From Neobacillus bataviensis LMG 21833 (lineage in GTDB: Bacteria; Bacillota; Bacilli; Bacillales; Cytobacillaceae): DNA of 64,000 nucleotides. The notes under the pieces are model-generated. The model was not told the DNA's origin, did not search any database, and saw only the letters and a program-made list of their open reading frames with translations. The stretch covers positions 62,001-126,000 of the forward strand of contig NZ_AJLS01000009.1 of NCBI RefSeq assembly GCF_000307875.1. The letters run 5' to 3'. Position 1 is the stretch's first letter. Each line of letters starts with the position of its first letter. Made by a program: the position numbers and the translations under genes. Positions 44,032 to 54,106 of this stretch are shown here, in pieces.

Positions 44032-44967
44032 TTGACAAAAGTACGCACCAAAGATATTTTAGATAAATTTCATCTTGAATTGGTCAGTGGCGAGGAGGGA
44101 ATTAACCGCCCCATCACCACAAGCGATATATCACGGCCGGGAATTGAAATTGCCGGTTACTTTGAATTTTATCCTGCAGAAAGAATTCAACTGTTAGGAA
44201 AAACAGAGCTGTCCTTTTTTGAGGAGTTGCCTGAAGGGGAACGCATTTCCAGGATGGAACGGTTATGCACCGATATCACTCCGGCGATTATTGTTACAAG
44301 GGATATCGAAGTTCCGGTTGAACTCATTGAAGCAGCTGAACGGGAATCTGTGCCCGTTTTACGGACAACCATGAAGACTACTCGTTTTTCCAGCCGTCTA
44401 ACCAATTATTTAGAAAGCAAGCTCGCGCCAACAACGGCAGTGCACGGCGTATTGGTCGACGTTTATGGAATCGGGGTATTAATTACCGGAAAGAGCGGCG
44501 TTGGTAAAAGTGAAACAGCGCTGGAGCTCGTGAAGCGCGGCCACCGTCTTGTTGCCGATGATTGCGTGGAAATCCGTCAGGAAGACCAGGATACATTAGT
44601 CGGGACATCTCCGGATTTAATAGAACACTTATTAGAAATCCGCGGCCTCGGAATTATCAACGTGATGACACTGTTTGGTGCCGGAGCTGTTCGCAGCAAC
44701 AAACGGATCACACTGATCATGGATTTAGAAATCTGGGATTCGAAAAAGCAATATGACCGCCTTGGGTTGGATGAGGAAAAAATGAAGATTATTGACACGG
44801 AGGTTACAAAACTGACCGTTCCGGTTCGCCCTGGACGGAACCTTGCTGTTATCATTGAGGTAGCCGCGATGAATTTCCGTTTAAAACGGATGGGCGTAAA
44901 TGCGGCCCAGCAGTTTACCGAGCGTCTTTCAGATGTGATTGAAGACGGGGAACATGAAGATATGTAG
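44032..44967 (+). CDS. hprK: HPr(Ser) kinase/phosphorylase
   Basis: The 311-residue enzyme adds and removes phosphate at Ser-46 of HPr and so controls carbon catabolite repression. It has the catalytic His region ([13 protein letters not shown]), Walker A (GKSGVGKSE, ~155-163) and the HprK signature ([20 protein letters not shown], ~203-222). TTG 44032 follows GGAGGAAGTTCC. It heads an operon with lgt, yvoD, ppaX and yvoF. Confidence 0.97.
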   Translation: MTKVRTKDILDKFHLELVSGEEGINRPITTSDISRPGIEIAGYFEFYPAERIQLLGKTELSFFEELPEGERISRMERLCTDITPAIIVTRDIEVPVELIEAAERESVPVLRTTMKTTRFSSRLTNYLESKLAPTTAVHGVLVDVYGIGVLITGKSGVGKSETALELVKRGHRLVADDCVEIRQEDQDTLVGTSPDLIEHLLEIRGLGIINVMTLFGAGAVRSNKRITLIMDLEIWDSKKQYDRLGLDEEKMKIIDTEVTKLTVPVRPGRNLAVIIEVAAMNFRLKRMGVNAAQQFTERLSDVIEDGEHEDM

Positions 44968-44981
44968 GGGGAGAGAGAAAA

Positions 44982-45797
44982 ATGGACGAAACGATTCAAC
45001 CGCTTAACCCAATTGCCTTTTCACTCGGCCCGATTGACGTGCACTGGTATGGGATCATTATCGGCTCCGGACTGGCACTTGCGCTGTTTATAGCCATTAG
45101 AGAAGCAAATCGCCGCGGGCTGCCGAAGGACACGTTCGCTGATTTGATGCTGTGGGCGATTCCGATCGCGATCATTTCGGCGCGGATTTATTATGTGATT
45201 TTTGAATGGAAGTATTATGTCAATCATCCGGCAGACATTCCGCAAATTTGGAATGGCGGGATTGCGATTCATGGAGCATTGATTGGTTCCGTCATTACCA
45301 CGATTGTTTTTGCTAAAAAGCGAGGCATTTCTTTTTGGAAAATTACCGACATTGCTGCGCCAAGTATCATTCTTGGGCAGGCGATTGGCCGCTGGGGAAA
45401 TTTCATGAACCAGGAAGCCCATGGCGGTGAGGTGACAAGGTCGTTCCTTGAGAACTTGCATTTACCGGATTTTATTATCAATCAAATGTATATTAATGGA
45501 ACCTACTATCATCCGACATTTTTATATGAATCCATCTGGGATATAGCCGGCTTTTTCCTATTAATTTTCCTTCGCCGGGTAAATTTTCGCCGCGGAGAAT
45601 TATTCCTATCTTATGTCATTTGGTATTCGGTGGGTCGCTATTTTGTCGAAGGACTTAGGACGGATAGTTTAATGCTTGGCGGCCTGAGGATGGCGCAGAC
45701 CATTTCGATTGCCTTAATTGTGGCGGCAGTGGCGATTATTCTTTATCGCCGGACTAAACAACAGTCAGTGGCACGCTATTTAGATCAAGCTAATTAA
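44982..45797 (+). CDS. lgt: Prolipoprotein diacylglyceryl transferase
   Basis: The 271-residue membrane enzyme adds diacylglycerol to the lipobox cysteine of prelipoproteins, including the CccB and the two lipoproteins in this window. The Lgt signature [14 protein letters not shown] (~132-145) and the [13 protein letters not shown] start are intact. GGGGGAGAG precedes ATG 44982. Confidence 0.97.
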   Translation: MDETIQPLNPIAFSLGPIDVHWYGIIIGSGLALALFIAIREANRRGLPKDTFADLMLWAIPIAIISARIYYVIFEWKYYVNHPADIPQIWNGGIAIHGALIGSVITTIVFAKKRGISFWKITDIAAPSIILGQAIGRWGNFMNQEAHGGEVTRSFLENLHLPDFIINQMYINGTYYHPTFLYESIWDIAGFFLLIFLRRVNFRRGELFLSYVIWYSVGRYFVEGLRTDSLMLGGLRMAQTISIALIVAAVAIILYRRTKQQSVARYLDQAN

Positions 45798-45813
45798 AAA
45801 GGGGTATGGGGAA

Positions 45814-46782
45814 ATGTTCGTAAACTCTTTAAAACAGGGGTTACTGGTAGGTTTAAAGACAACATGGTCATTGGGGAAAATTATTTTTCCGGTTACCCTT
45901 ATTGTGGCAGTGCTGCAATATACACCTGTATTGCCATGGGTGATGAAATTGATTTCCCCACTGATGAAGCTGATTGGTCTATCGGGGGATGCCGCAATTC
46001 CGCTTGTACTAGGGAATTTCCTTAATCTTTATGCGGCAATTGGCGCCATTTTGACGCTTGATTTTTCAGTAAAAGAAGTATTTATTTTAGCCGTGATGCT
46101 GTCCTTTTCTCATAATTTATTCATCGAATCAAGTGTGGCAATGAAAGCGGGCGTAAAGCTGTGGGTGGTTCTGGTTACAAGACCGGGGCTCGCTCTCCTT
46201 TCGGCCATCGTGATTAACCTTGTTTGGCATGGGGGCGGGGAAACCGCGAAGTATGGCTTGATTCAGCAGAGCACGGCACCGGCGGATGGTGTTGCGGGGA
46301 TTTTACTCGAGGCCGTTCAAAAAGCAGGGCTAGGCATTTTCCAATTGGCCATGATTGTGATTCCGCTAATGGTGGTCATTCAAATTTTAAAAGACTTAAA
46401 CTGGTTAAATAAATTTTCGAAAACAATGGCTCCGATTACGAAAACGCTTGGCATGAAGGAAAATACCTCCACGACGATGGCTGCCGGTCTATTATTCGGT
46501 CTGGCCTATGGCGCGGGGGTCATGATCCAGGCCGTAAAAGAAGATGGCGTCAGCAAAAAGGATATTACCCTGGCGTTTATTTTTCTAATGGCCTGCCATG
46601 CGGTCGTCGAAGATACGCTAATCTTTGTCCCGCTCGGTATCCCGGTGCTGCCGCTGTTTTTAATCCGGCTGGGTGTGGCGGTGGTTTTAACTTTAGTGGT
46701 CGGTATGATTTGGAAACGCTCGGGGCTAGTGAAAAGAAAGGAAGGCAACTATGAACAACAAAATTACGACAATTCTCTTTGA
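45814..46782 (+). CDS. yvoD: YvoD, nucleoside-recognition (Gate) domain membrane protein
   Basis: The 322-residue protein has about eight membrane helices with two Gate-type repeats, similar to spore maturation protein A/B and nucleoside-transporter gates. Its function is unknown. It overlaps ppaX by 32 bases and lies in the conserved hprK-lgt-yvoD-ppaX order. Confidence 0.85.
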   Translation: MFVNSLKQGLLVGLKTTWSLGKIIFPVTLIVAVLQYTPVLPWVMKLISPLMKLIGLSGDAAIPLVLGNFLNLYAAIGAILTLDFSVKEVFILAVMLSFSHNLFIESSVAMKAGVKLWVVLVTRPGLALLSAIVINLVWHGGGETAKYGLIQQSTAPADGVAGILLEAVQKAGLGIFQLAMIVIPLMVVIQILKDLNWLNKFSKTMAPITKTLGMKENTSTTMAAGLLFGLAYGAGVMIQAVKEDGVSKKDITLAFIFLMACHAVVEDTLIFVPLGIPVLPLFLIRLGVAVVLTLVVGMIWKRSGLVKRKEGNYEQQNYDNSL

Positions 46783-47395
46783 TTTAGATGGTACATTAAT
46801 TGATACGAATGAATTAATTATTTCGACCTACTTGCATACATTGGAAAAATATTATCCAAGCACTTACAGCCGCGAGGACGTGCTGCCGTTTCTCGGCCCA
46901 ACCCTACATGATGTCTTTGGCGGCATGGATCCTGATCGTGTCGAGGAAATGGTCTCAGAATATCGTGCCTATAATATTGCCAATCACGACGAGCTGGTAA
47001 AAGAATTTGCTGGGGTACAGAAAACGGTTGAAACCTTGAAGAAGCGGGGCTATAAGCTTGGTATTGTGACAACCAAAAAGCTGGATGTGACAATGAAAGG
47101 GCTGCGCTTGATGAATTTAGAACAATTTTTTGAAGTGATTGTGGCCTATGATCATGTGGAAAAGGTCAAGCCTGATCCGGAGCCAATCCATAAGGCACTC
47201 GAACAGTTGAATTCGACACCATCTGAAGCGATTATGGTCGGCGATAATTTCCATGATATTTTAGCCGGAAAAAATGCCGGCACGTTGACAGCCGGTGTTG
47301 CCTGGTCTATCAAGGGAAGAGAATATGTGGCAAAATATGAACCGGATTACATGTTAGAGAACATGGCTGACCTATTAACTGTTCTCGGAGAGTGA
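46751..47395 (+). CDS. ppaX: Pyrophosphatase PpaX (HAD family)
   Basis: The 214-residue HAD hydrolase has motif [11 protein letters not shown] (~10-19), motif II Thr in VTTKK, and motif III/IV VKPDPEP...[12 protein letters not shown]. PpaX hydrolyses the pyrophosphate that HprK releases when it dephosphorylates HPr-Ser-P, which explains the operon. AAAGGAAGG precedes ATG 46751. Confidence 0.94.
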   Translation: MNNKITTILFDLDGTLIDTNELIISTYLHTLEKYYPSTYSREDVLPFLGPTLHDVFGGMDPDRVEEMVSEYRAYNIANHDELVKEFAGVQKTVETLKKRGYKLGIVTTKKLDVTMKGLRLMNLEQFFEVIVAYDHVEKVKPDPEPIHKALEQLNSTPSEAIMVGDNFHDILAGKNAGTLTAGVAWSIKGREYVAKYEPDYMLENMADLLTVLGE

Positions 47396-47399
47396 GAAG

Positions 47400-47924
47400 A
47401 TGAGAAATACGACCCGCCACCCTGTTGAAGGGGCGAACTCTTTATGGCACGTCTACAAGACCGTGCCGTTTTGGAAGGTTGTTAAAAATTTTATTGTGAT
47501 TCAACTGGCACGTTACACGCCGTTTTTGGGGATGAAGAACTGGTTATACCGTACTTTTCTGAAAATGAAGGTCGGCGAGCAAACCTCCTTCGCCTTGATG
47601 GTCATGCTCGATGTGATGTTTCCGGAAAAAATCAGCGTCGGCTGCAACACGGTCATTGGCTACAACACCACAATCCTTGCCCACGAGTACTTGATTAAAG
47701 AATACCGGCTGGGTTTTGTCGAAATTGGCAGTGAAGTGATGATTGGCGCCAATTCTACCATCATGCCGGGCATCACGATTGGCGATGGGGCGATTGTCTC
47801 AGCTGGGACACTTGTCCATAAGGACGTTCCGCCCGGATACTTCGTTGGGGGCAACCCGATGCGGGTGATTTATACGAAAGAAGAACTAGAAAAACGACGG
47901 GCTGATGACCCGATCTATCAATAA
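47400..47924 (+). CDS. yvoF: YvoF, hexapeptide-repeat acyltransferase
   Basis: The 174-residue product has left-handed beta-helix hexapeptide repeats in its C-terminal half (VEIGSEVMIGANSTIMPGIT, then IGDGAIVSAGTLVHKDVPPG) and the GNPMRVI end of acetyltransferases. The substrate is unknown. It follows ppaX by four bases and closes the operon. Confidence 0.88.
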   Translation: MRNTTRHPVEGANSLWHVYKTVPFWKVVKNFIVIQLARYTPFLGMKNWLYRTFLKMKVGEQTSFALMVMLDVMFPEKISVGCNTVIGYNTTILAHEYLIKEYRLGFVEIGSEVMIGANSTIMPGITIGDGAIVSAGTLVHKDVPPGYFVGGNPMRVIYTKEELEKRRADDPIYQ

Positions 47925-47930
47925 AAAGTA

Positions 47931-47970
47931 CAGGCTGGTCTATTTAGACTATGCCTGTTTTTATTTTTCA
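47931..47970 (+). terminator. Terminator of the hprK operon
   Basis: ACAGGC and GCCTGT with a second inner pairing (GTC/GAC) are followed by TTTTTATTTTT. Confidence 0.8.
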
Positions 47971-47985
47971 AAAAAAGGGGACGAA

Positions 47986-48032
47986 AACAGGAAATATAAC
48001 ACATTTCTGTTCCTTATTAAGGACGATATAAT
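47986..48032 (+). promoter_or_regulatory. Promoter region of the nucleotidase gene with dyad
   Basis: TATAAT at 48027-48032 is a clear -10; the -35 (TTTCTG) is poor. AACAGGAAAT and ATTTCTGTT form a dyad that overlaps the -35 and may bind a regulator. Confidence 0.5.
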
Positions 48033-48051
48033 AGTAGGGCATTCATACTAA

Positions 48052-48142
48052 AAGATTCAGTCTCTATTCATAGAATTGCCTGCGGCAGATTTTTTAATAG
48101 CCATTATTCTATTAAAAAATTTGCCGTTTTTTGCTGAATCTT
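48052..48142 (+). promoter_or_regulatory. Structured leader with nested hairpins
   Basis: An outer stem (AAGATTCAG with CTGAATCTT) encloses a 17-bp inner hairpin (48084-48100 with 48109-48125, one G-T) that is followed by GTTTTTTG. The layout is like an attenuator. It matches no riboswitch I know. Confidence 0.6.
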
Positions 48143-48225
48143 ATAAAAGGGAGGGTTACTTTTCATTATTTTTTAGCCTGTATTCTTACTAGTAAGATTA
48201 ATTACAAGGGATAGGTGATCGGCGG

Positions 48226-51200
48226 ATGAGGAAAAAAAGAAGTTTTGGACAAGTAAGCAAAATAACAGCGGCAGCATTGATATTCAGTACAATGGTATCA
48301 CCGGCCATTCCGTATAATGTGAAAGCAGCGGAAACAGGCAATACGGCAACCCTACGTATCTTGGAAACTACGGATCTCCATTCAAACATCATGCCATATG
48401 ACTATTACCAAGATACCGATGCCGGAATTAACTATGGGCTGGCCAAAACAGCTACTTTAATAAAGCAGGCAAGGTCGGAAGTCAGCAATTCCATGCTGTT
48501 TGATGCAGGGGATTTGATTCAAGGCACCCCGCTTGCGGATTATGTTAATCGCATTAAACCGTTGGGAAAAGATGATACCCACCCGATATTAAGAGCCATG
48601 AATTATTTAGAATATGATGGGGGAATTGTCGGCAACCATGAGTTTAACTATGGTTTGGACTACTTAGACAATGTTATAGAGGAAGCAAAATTTCCAATTG
48701 TAAACGCCAACATTTATAAAGATGACAAAGATAGCAACCCTGATAACGATGTAAACTACTTTATGCCTTATCAAATTATCGATAAAACAATTAAAGATGC
48801 GGATGGCAATGAGTCAACCATTAAGGTTGGGGTCATCGGTTTTGCACCGCCGCAAATTATGCAATGGGACAAGGATAATTTAACGGGAAAAGTCATTACC
48901 AAGGATATTGTCGAACAAGCAAATAAATTCATTCCGGAAATGAAAGCTGCAGGCGCAGAAGTGATTGTTGCGATTGCTCACTCCGGATGCGATATTGCTG
49001 AAGAAGGAATAGAAGAAGCAGAAAATGCTGTTTACGATTTAACAAAGGTGTCTGGCATCGACGCGATGCTTTTTGGACATGCTCACGTGAACTTCCCTGG
49101 TGATGCTTCTTTTAATAATAAAACTGGCATTGATAATGCCAATGGAAAAATTAACGGTACGCAAGCGGTTGAAGCAGGCTTTTGGGGAAATAACTTAGGC
49201 GTCCTTGATTTAGCGCTGGTACAAGGTGCAAATGGCAAGTGGACGGTGGATAAGACAAAATCTACATCCGTAAACCGCCCGGTTACAGATGCCACCGGTT
49301 TGGATTCGACAATCGTAGAAGATGTGAAGCCTGAGCATGAAGGAACTCTTGCCTATGTGCGCGGAAAAATCGGGGAAACTACGATTCCAATGCATAGCTA
49401 CTTCTCGCGGGTCATGGATGATCCATCTGTGCAAATCGTCAACAACGCTCAAGTGGATTATGTGAATAAATGGATTGACACGAAAGCTCCAGAACTTAAG
49501 GGTATTCCGGTCATCTCTGCTGCAGCACCGTTCAAAGGCGGACGCGGCGGTGTCAGCGATTTTACAAATATCACTAAGGGCGAGCTTTCGATTAAGAGTG
49601 CCAATGACTTATACCTGTTTAATAATACGTTAAAAGCAGTTAAACTAACCGGCGCTCAAGTAAAAGAATGGTTGGAAATGTCGGCAGCGCAATTTTTAAC
49701 CATTGATCCAAATAAAGAAGGAAATCAAGACTTACTTGATTATGATTTCCGTCCTTACAATTACGATGTGATTGACGGTATTAAATACCAAATTGATGTT
49801 ACAAAACCGGCGAGATACGACTGGGCAAAAGGTACTTTATTAAATGCTGATTCCCATCGGATTATTAATTTTACAATGATGGACGGAACGCCGATTGCTG
49901 ACAACCAAGAATTCATTGTGGCTACAAATAACTACCGTGCAAGCGGCGGCGGCGGCTTTCCGCCATTAGTCGGCGGCAAGGCGCAGGTAGTGGTTGATTC
50001 ACCATATGAAAATCGGCAAATATTAATGGATTATATCAGTGCTCAAGGCACCGTTAATCCTGTGGCAGATAACAACTGGAAAATTGCCCCTGTAGGCGGG
50101 AAAGCAACCTTAATCTTTAACTCTTCACCTGTGGCTAAAACCTATCTTGGTCAAACCCCAAATGTGAAGGATTTAGGTGCTTCCACAACGAAGGCAGGCT
50201 ATGAAACCTATCAGCTTGATCAGTCCGTTCATGTTCAATTGCTAGGGATTAATGATTTGCATGGACAATTAGACTATAAAACTACTGTTTCTGGTCGTGA
50301 AGTGGGTGGAATTGAATATCTAGCATCTTACTTAAAACAAAGGGAAGCAACGAATCCTTCCAATACCTTAATGGTTCAGGCCGGAGATTTAGTCGGTGCC
50401 AGCCGTCCTGTTTCTGCTCTGTTACAAGATGAACCGACGATTCGTTTCATGAATGAGCTCGGTTTTGATGTTGGAACCATCGGTAATCATGAATTTGATG
50501 AAGGTGTAGCGGAAATGAAGCGTCTCATCTATGGCGGTGAACATCCAAAGACCGTTGAAAAATACGGGAAATTTGAAGGTGCGGCATTCCCGTATGTGGT
50601 GGCTAATGTTGAGGACGAAAAAACAGGTGAATTAATTTTACCTCCATATGTGGTAAAAGAAGTGGACGGCGTTAAGATTGGTTTTATCGGCGTGGTCACG
50701 ACTGAAACACCAAGTATTGTGACAGCAAGCGGTGTTGCCGGCGTTAAATTTACAGATGAAACAGCAGCCATTAACAAATACGCAAAAGAGTTAAAAGGGA
50801 AGGGCGTCAAAGCCATTGTTGTCCTTGCCCATGACCCAGGAACCTCGGCTCCTAATGGAGACAATCCATCAGGTAAGGTAGTCGATATGGCCAAAGAAAT
50901 CGATCCGGAAGTTGACGTTATTTATGGTGCACACGACCACAAGTATTTAAATGCAACTGTTTCTGGAAAACTGCTAGTTCAATCCTATTCCTATGGTACT
51001 GCTTTTTCCGATGTTGATTTAACCATTGACCCTCTTACACAAGATATTGTGGAGAAACGAGCTGAAGTTGCTTCAACCTTCAGAGATGCGGTTACTCCTG
51101 ATGCAAAAATCAAGGCAGAGCTTGATCAGTACTTGGCAGAGATTGCACCTATCACTGGTGAAGTAGTGGGCGATGCGGCTGCACCGATATCTCGTACGGC

Positions 51201-51999
51201 AAATGAGGCAGGGGAAATGCCGCTAGGTAACCTGATTGCTGATGGCATGCGTGCAGCAACAGGAACTCAGTTTGCCTTTATGAATGCAGGCGGAGTTCGC
51301 GATGAAATTAAAAAGGCAGGTCCAATCACGTGGGGGGATTTATTCGCCATCCAGCCATTCGGCAATGATATCGTAACCATGAATATTACTGGTGCACAAG
51401 TAAGAACGTTATTAAACCAGCAGTTTGCAGCTGACAGAAACCGAATTATGCAAATTTCAGGTTTGAAATACACATGGACAAATAATCAGCCTTTAGGTCA
51501 AAAGGTGCTCGATATTTACCTGCCAGATGGTTCGAAAATTGATCCTAAGGGCGTTTATTCTGTGACTGTCAATAATTTCATGGCTGACGGCGGGGACGGA
51601 TTTGTGGTTCTAAAAGAGGGAACAAATCGCGAAACTTGGATGTCAGATTTAGATGCTTTTGTAGACTATGTGAAATCCTTGAAAGGTCCAATTTCGGCGA
51701 AAATTGAAGATAGAATTCTCATTGATAATGTTGCACCAAACGCTCCAGATGTTGGTCAAATTATTGCCCCAGCTAAGAGTGTTACCGGAAAAGCCGAAGC
51801 CGGCTCAACCGTAAAAGTGTATGAAGGAAAAACACTCCTTGGCAGCGCCGTTGCTAGTCAAGACGGGGTATTCACGATTCCATTCAAATCCGCGCAGACG
51901 CACGGGACAGTGTTAACCTTCACGGCTACAGATGCAGCCGGAAATACAAGTAAAGTAACTTCAGTAACCCTTGTAAAAAGTAACCCGAAGTTCTGGTAG
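48226..51999 (+). CDS. Secreted bifunctional cyclic phosphodiesterase/5'-nucleotidase (YfkN-like)
   Basis: The 1257-residue exported protein has a signal peptide (~1-33), two consecutive metallophosphatase plus 5'-nucleotidase units (first starting at LETTDLHSNIMPYDYY with GNHEFNYG; second near residue 670 with GINDLHGQLDY and GNHEFDEG) and a C-terminal Ig-like domain (~1165-1250). By family it is a 2',3'-cyclic-nucleotide phosphodiesterase/3'-nucleotidase joined to a 5'-nucleotidase that scavenges nucleotides and phosphate outside the cell. B. subtilis YfkN is longer and ends in a sortase signal; here the protein ends at KSNPKFW with none. AGGTGATCGGCGG precedes ATG 48226. Confidence 0.92.
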   Translation: MRKKRSFGQVSKITAAALIFSTMVSPAIPYNVKAAETGNTATLRILETTDLHSNIMPYDYYQDTDAGINYGLAKTATLIKQARSEVSNSMLFDAGDLIQGTPLADYVNRIKPLGKDDTHPILRAMNYLEYDGGIVGNHEFNYGLDYLDNVIEEAKFPIVNANIYKDDKDSNPDNDVNYFMPYQIIDKTIKDADGNESTIKVGVIGFAPPQIMQWDKDNLTGKVITKDIVEQANKFIPEMKAAGAEVIVAIAHSGCDIAEEGIEEAENAVYDLTKVSGIDAMLFGHAHVNFPGDASFNNKTGIDNANGKINGTQAVEAGFWGNNLGVLDLALVQGANGKWTVDKTKSTSVNRPVTDATGLDSTIVEDVKPEHEGTLAYVRGKIGETTIPMHSYFSRVMDDPSVQIVNNAQVDYVNKWIDTKAPELKGIPVISAAAPFKGGRGGVSDFTNITKGELSIKSANDLYLFNNTLKAVKLTGAQVKEWLEMSAAQFLTIDPNKEGNQDLLDYDFRPYNYDVIDGIKYQIDVTKPARYDWAKGTLLNADSHRIINFTMMDGTPIADNQEFIVATNNYRASGGGGFPPLVGGKAQVVVDSPYENRQILMDYISAQGTVNPVADNNWKIAPVGGKATLIFNSSPVAKTYLGQTPNVKDLGASTTKAGYETYQLDQSVHVQLLGINDLHGQLDYKTTVSGREVGGIEYLASYLKQREATNPSNTLMVQAGDLVGASRPVSALLQDEPTIRFMNELGFDVGTIGNHEFDEGVAEMKRLIYGGEHPKTVEKYGKFEGAAFPYVVANVEDEKTGELILPPYVVKEVDGVKIGFIGVVTTETPSIVTASGVAGVKFTDETAAINKYAKELKGKGVKAIVVLAHDPGTSAPNGDNPSGKVVDMAKEIDPEVDVIYGAHDHKYLNATVSGKLLVQSYSYGTAFSDVDLTIDPLTQDIVEKRAEVASTFRDAVTPDAKIKAELDQYLAEIAPITGEVVGDAAAPISRTANEAGEMPLGNLIADGMRAATGTQFAFMNAGGVRDEIKKAGPITWGDLFAIQPFGNDIVTMNITGAQVRTLLNQQFAADRNRIMQISGLKYTWTNNQPLGQKVLDIYLPDGSKIDPKGVYSVTVNNFMADGGDGFVVLKEGTNRETWMSDLDAFVDYVKSLKGPISAKIEDRILIDNVAPNAPDVGQIIAPAKSVTGKAEAGSTVKVYEGKTLLGSAVASQDGVFTIPFKSAQTHGTVLTFTATDAAGNTSKVTSVTLVKSNPKFW

Positions 52000-52011
52000 A
52001 CAGTCCTACTG

Positions 52012-52045
52012 CACCCCTGAAAGTACCTTTTCAGGGGTGTTTTTC
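52012..52045 (+). terminator. Terminator after the nucleotidase gene
   Basis: CACCCCTGAAA and TTTCAGGGGTG form an 11-bp stem followed by TTTTT. Confidence 0.88.
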
Positions 52046-52071
52046 TATCCTAAAAAGGGCAATTTAAAAGG

Positions 52072-52147
52072 GTTTGGCGGAATTCATTGCAAAGTTGGCG
52101 GAATCAAGGCCCAGTTTGGCGGAATTAATCCAAACTATGGCGGAATA
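52072..52147. repeat. Tandem intergenic cassette, 4 units of TTGGCGGAA, period 21
   Basis: GCGGAA begins at 52077, 52098, 52119 and 52140, exactly 21 bases apart. It fills the gap between the terminator and the his promoter. Confidence 0.92.
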
Positions 52148-52203
52148 GTTCAAAAATTCTTTAAAAAGCACTCCACTAGTCCAATAAATAGGAGATTTTT
52201 TCG

Positions 52204-52232
52204 TTGACGAAATGAAATCAAAGGGGTACACT
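52204..52232 (+). promoter_or_regulatory. Sigma-A promoter of the his operon
   Basis: TTGACG, 17 bases and TACACT lie about 70 bases before hisZ. No T-box or terminator-antiterminator is seen in the short leader. Confidence 0.75.
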
Positions 52233-52302
52233 ACTAATAATTATCTTTAATATACTACCAATTTAGCAGACTAAAGCAATGAAATAGAAAAGGGTGAACA
52301 CA

Positions 52303-53475
52303 TTGAGTCGCTTGTTTATGTTTGAAAAGCCTTTAGGGATGCGTGATACGCTGCCAGAGTTATATGAAAAGAAGCATCGCGTTCGGTCAAGTATGGCGGA
52401 AACGATGAAACTTTGGGGCTACCAATTTATCGAAACACCGGCACTTGAATACTACGAAACCGTTGGAGCGGCCTCAGCGATTGCTGACCAGCAGCTTTTT
52501 AAATTGCTCGACAAAGAAGGGCATACACTGGTGCTCAGGCCTGATATGACCGCACCCATCGCCCGGGTGGCGGCTTCAAAGCTATTAGACGAGGATCTTC
52601 CCGTAAGATTAGCCTACTCCGCCAATGTTTTCCGTGCCCAGCAGCGTGAGGGCGGCCGGCCGGCAGAGTTTGAGCAGATTGGCGTTGAATGCTTGAATGA
52701 AGATACTGTTTCATGCGATGGCGAGGCGATTGCCTTGCTGATTTCTTCGTTAAAAAAAGCAGGTCTCAGTGAATTCCAAGTGTCGATTGGTCATGTTGGC
52801 TTTGCCCAGGAACTGTTCGTGCAAATCCTTGGAACCAACGGACGTGCCGATGCATTGCGTAAATTTTTATATGAAAAAAATTATGTTGGCTACCGTGAAC
52901 ATGTGAATTCCTTGCAGCTATCATCGATTGATAAGCAAAGACTCTTACAGCTCCTCCAATTAAGAGGTGGTGAAGAGGTCATCGGTCAAGCCCTCGATAT
53001 TATTGAAAATGACAAGGGGAAGCAAGCGATTATCGAGATGAAAGAGCTGTGGGATGTCATTAAGGATTACGGCGTTGAACAATTTGTAAAATTTGATTTT
53101 ACCATTGTCAGCCATATGAGCTATTATTCCGGTATTCTATTCGAAGCCTATGCCGGGAATGTTGGCTTTCCGCTTGGAAATGGCGGCCGTTATAGTTTAA
53201 TGGAGAAGTTTGGAAAGGCCGCTAGCGCCACAGGATTTGCTGTTCGGATTGATATGCTGCTTGAGGCGCTTGGAAGCTCACAGTTAGAAAATACAACTCA
53301 CTGTATTTTTTTCAGCCAAGAGCGGCGCAAGGAAGCCTTTCTATTGGCTTCAGAAATGCATGAGCAGGGAAAAAGGGTCGTGCTTCAGGATATTACCGGT
53401 GTCAAAAATCTGGATGCTTTTACAAAAAGATTTACCGAGACTACTTATTTAATCGGGGGTAGTGCCAATGAGTAA
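52303..53475 (+). CDS. hisZ: ATP phosphoribosyltransferase regulatory subunit
   Basis: The product of about 390 residues resembles histidyl-tRNA synthetase ([31 protein letters not shown]) but acts as the regulatory partner of the short HisG, giving histidine feedback. TTG 52303 follows AAAGGGTGA; an ATG at 52318 would also fit the family. It starts the hisZGDBHAFIE operon and overlaps hisG by eight bases. Confidence 0.95.
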   Translation: MSRLFMFEKPLGMRDTLPELYEKKHRVRSSMAETMKLWGYQFIETPALEYYETVGAASAIADQQLFKLLDKEGHTLVLRPDMTAPIARVAASKLLDEDLPVRLAYSANVFRAQQREGGRPAEFEQIGVECLNEDTVSCDGEAIALLISSLKKAGLSEFQVSIGHVGFAQELFVQILGTNGRADALRKFLYEKNYVGYREHVNSLQLSSIDKQRLLQLLQLRGGEEVIGQALDIIENDKGKQAIIEMKELWDVIKDYGVEQFVKFDFTIVSHMSYYSGILFEAYAGNVGFPLGNGGRYSLMEKFGKAASATGFAVRIDMLLEALGSSQLENTTHCIFFSQERRKEAFLLASEMHEQGKRVVLQDITGVKNLDAFTKRFTETTYLIGGSANE

Positions 53476-54091
53476 CATCCTAACGATTGCCATGCCGAAA
53501 GGCCGGATTTTTGAAGAAGCGGTTGAATTACTCCGAAAAGCGGGCTACAAGCTCCCGCCGGAATTTGATGATTCGCGCAAGTTGATTATCGATGTTGCCG
53601 AGGAGGGCTTACGGTTTATTTTATCAAAGCCGATGGACGTCGCTACATATGTGGAACACGGTGTTGCCGATGTCGGCATTGCCGGAAAGGACGTCTTGCT
53701 AGAAGAGGAGCGGGATGTATACGAACTCCTTGATCTCAAAATTAGCCACTGCTATTTGGCGGTTGCCGGACTTCCTGATACAAAAATGAACGAAGTGGCT
53801 CCAAGAGTCGCTACGAAATATCCGAATGTCGCCGAAGCCTATTTTCGCGAGCAAGGCGAACAGGTTGAGATTATCAAATTAAATGGCTCCATCGAGCTTG
53901 CCCCGTTAATCGGCTTATCTGACCGGATTGTGGATATTGTGTCAACCGGCCGGACACTAAAGGAAAACGGGCTTATCGAATATGAAAGAATTATTGACGT
54001 GACATCGCGGTTTATTGTGAACCCCGTCAGTTACCGCATCAAGGATTTGCAGATTGATGAAATGGTGGAACGACTTAGTAAAGTAGTTTAA
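53468..54091 (+). CDS. hisG: ATP phosphoribosyltransferase catalytic subunit (short form)
   Basis: The 207-residue short-form HisG condenses ATP and PRPP, the first step of histidine synthesis, and needs HisZ. The PRPP-binding loop is visible as [14 protein letters not shown] (~157-170). ATG 53468 follows GGGGGTAG and overlaps the hisZ stop. Confidence 0.96.
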   Translation: MSNILTIAMPKGRIFEEAVELLRKAGYKLPPEFDDSRKLIIDVAEEGLRFILSKPMDVATYVEHGVADVGIAGKDVLLEEERDVYELLDLKISHCYLAVAGLPDTKMNEVAPRVATKYPNVAEAYFREQGEQVEIIKLNGSIELAPLIGLSDRIVDIVSTGRTLKENGLIEYERIIDVTSRFIVNPVSYRIKDLQIDEMVERLSKVV

Positions 54092-54106
54092 TTGGGGGTT
54101 TTTCGA

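Noticed and set aside
48052..48142. Purine or other known riboswitch before the nucleotidase gene.
   Set aside because: The conserved core bases of the purine riboswitch are absent; only a structured leader can be claimed.
52233..52302. T-box leader controlling the his operon.
   Set aside because: The leader is about 70 bases, too short, and has no T-box sequence or terminator.
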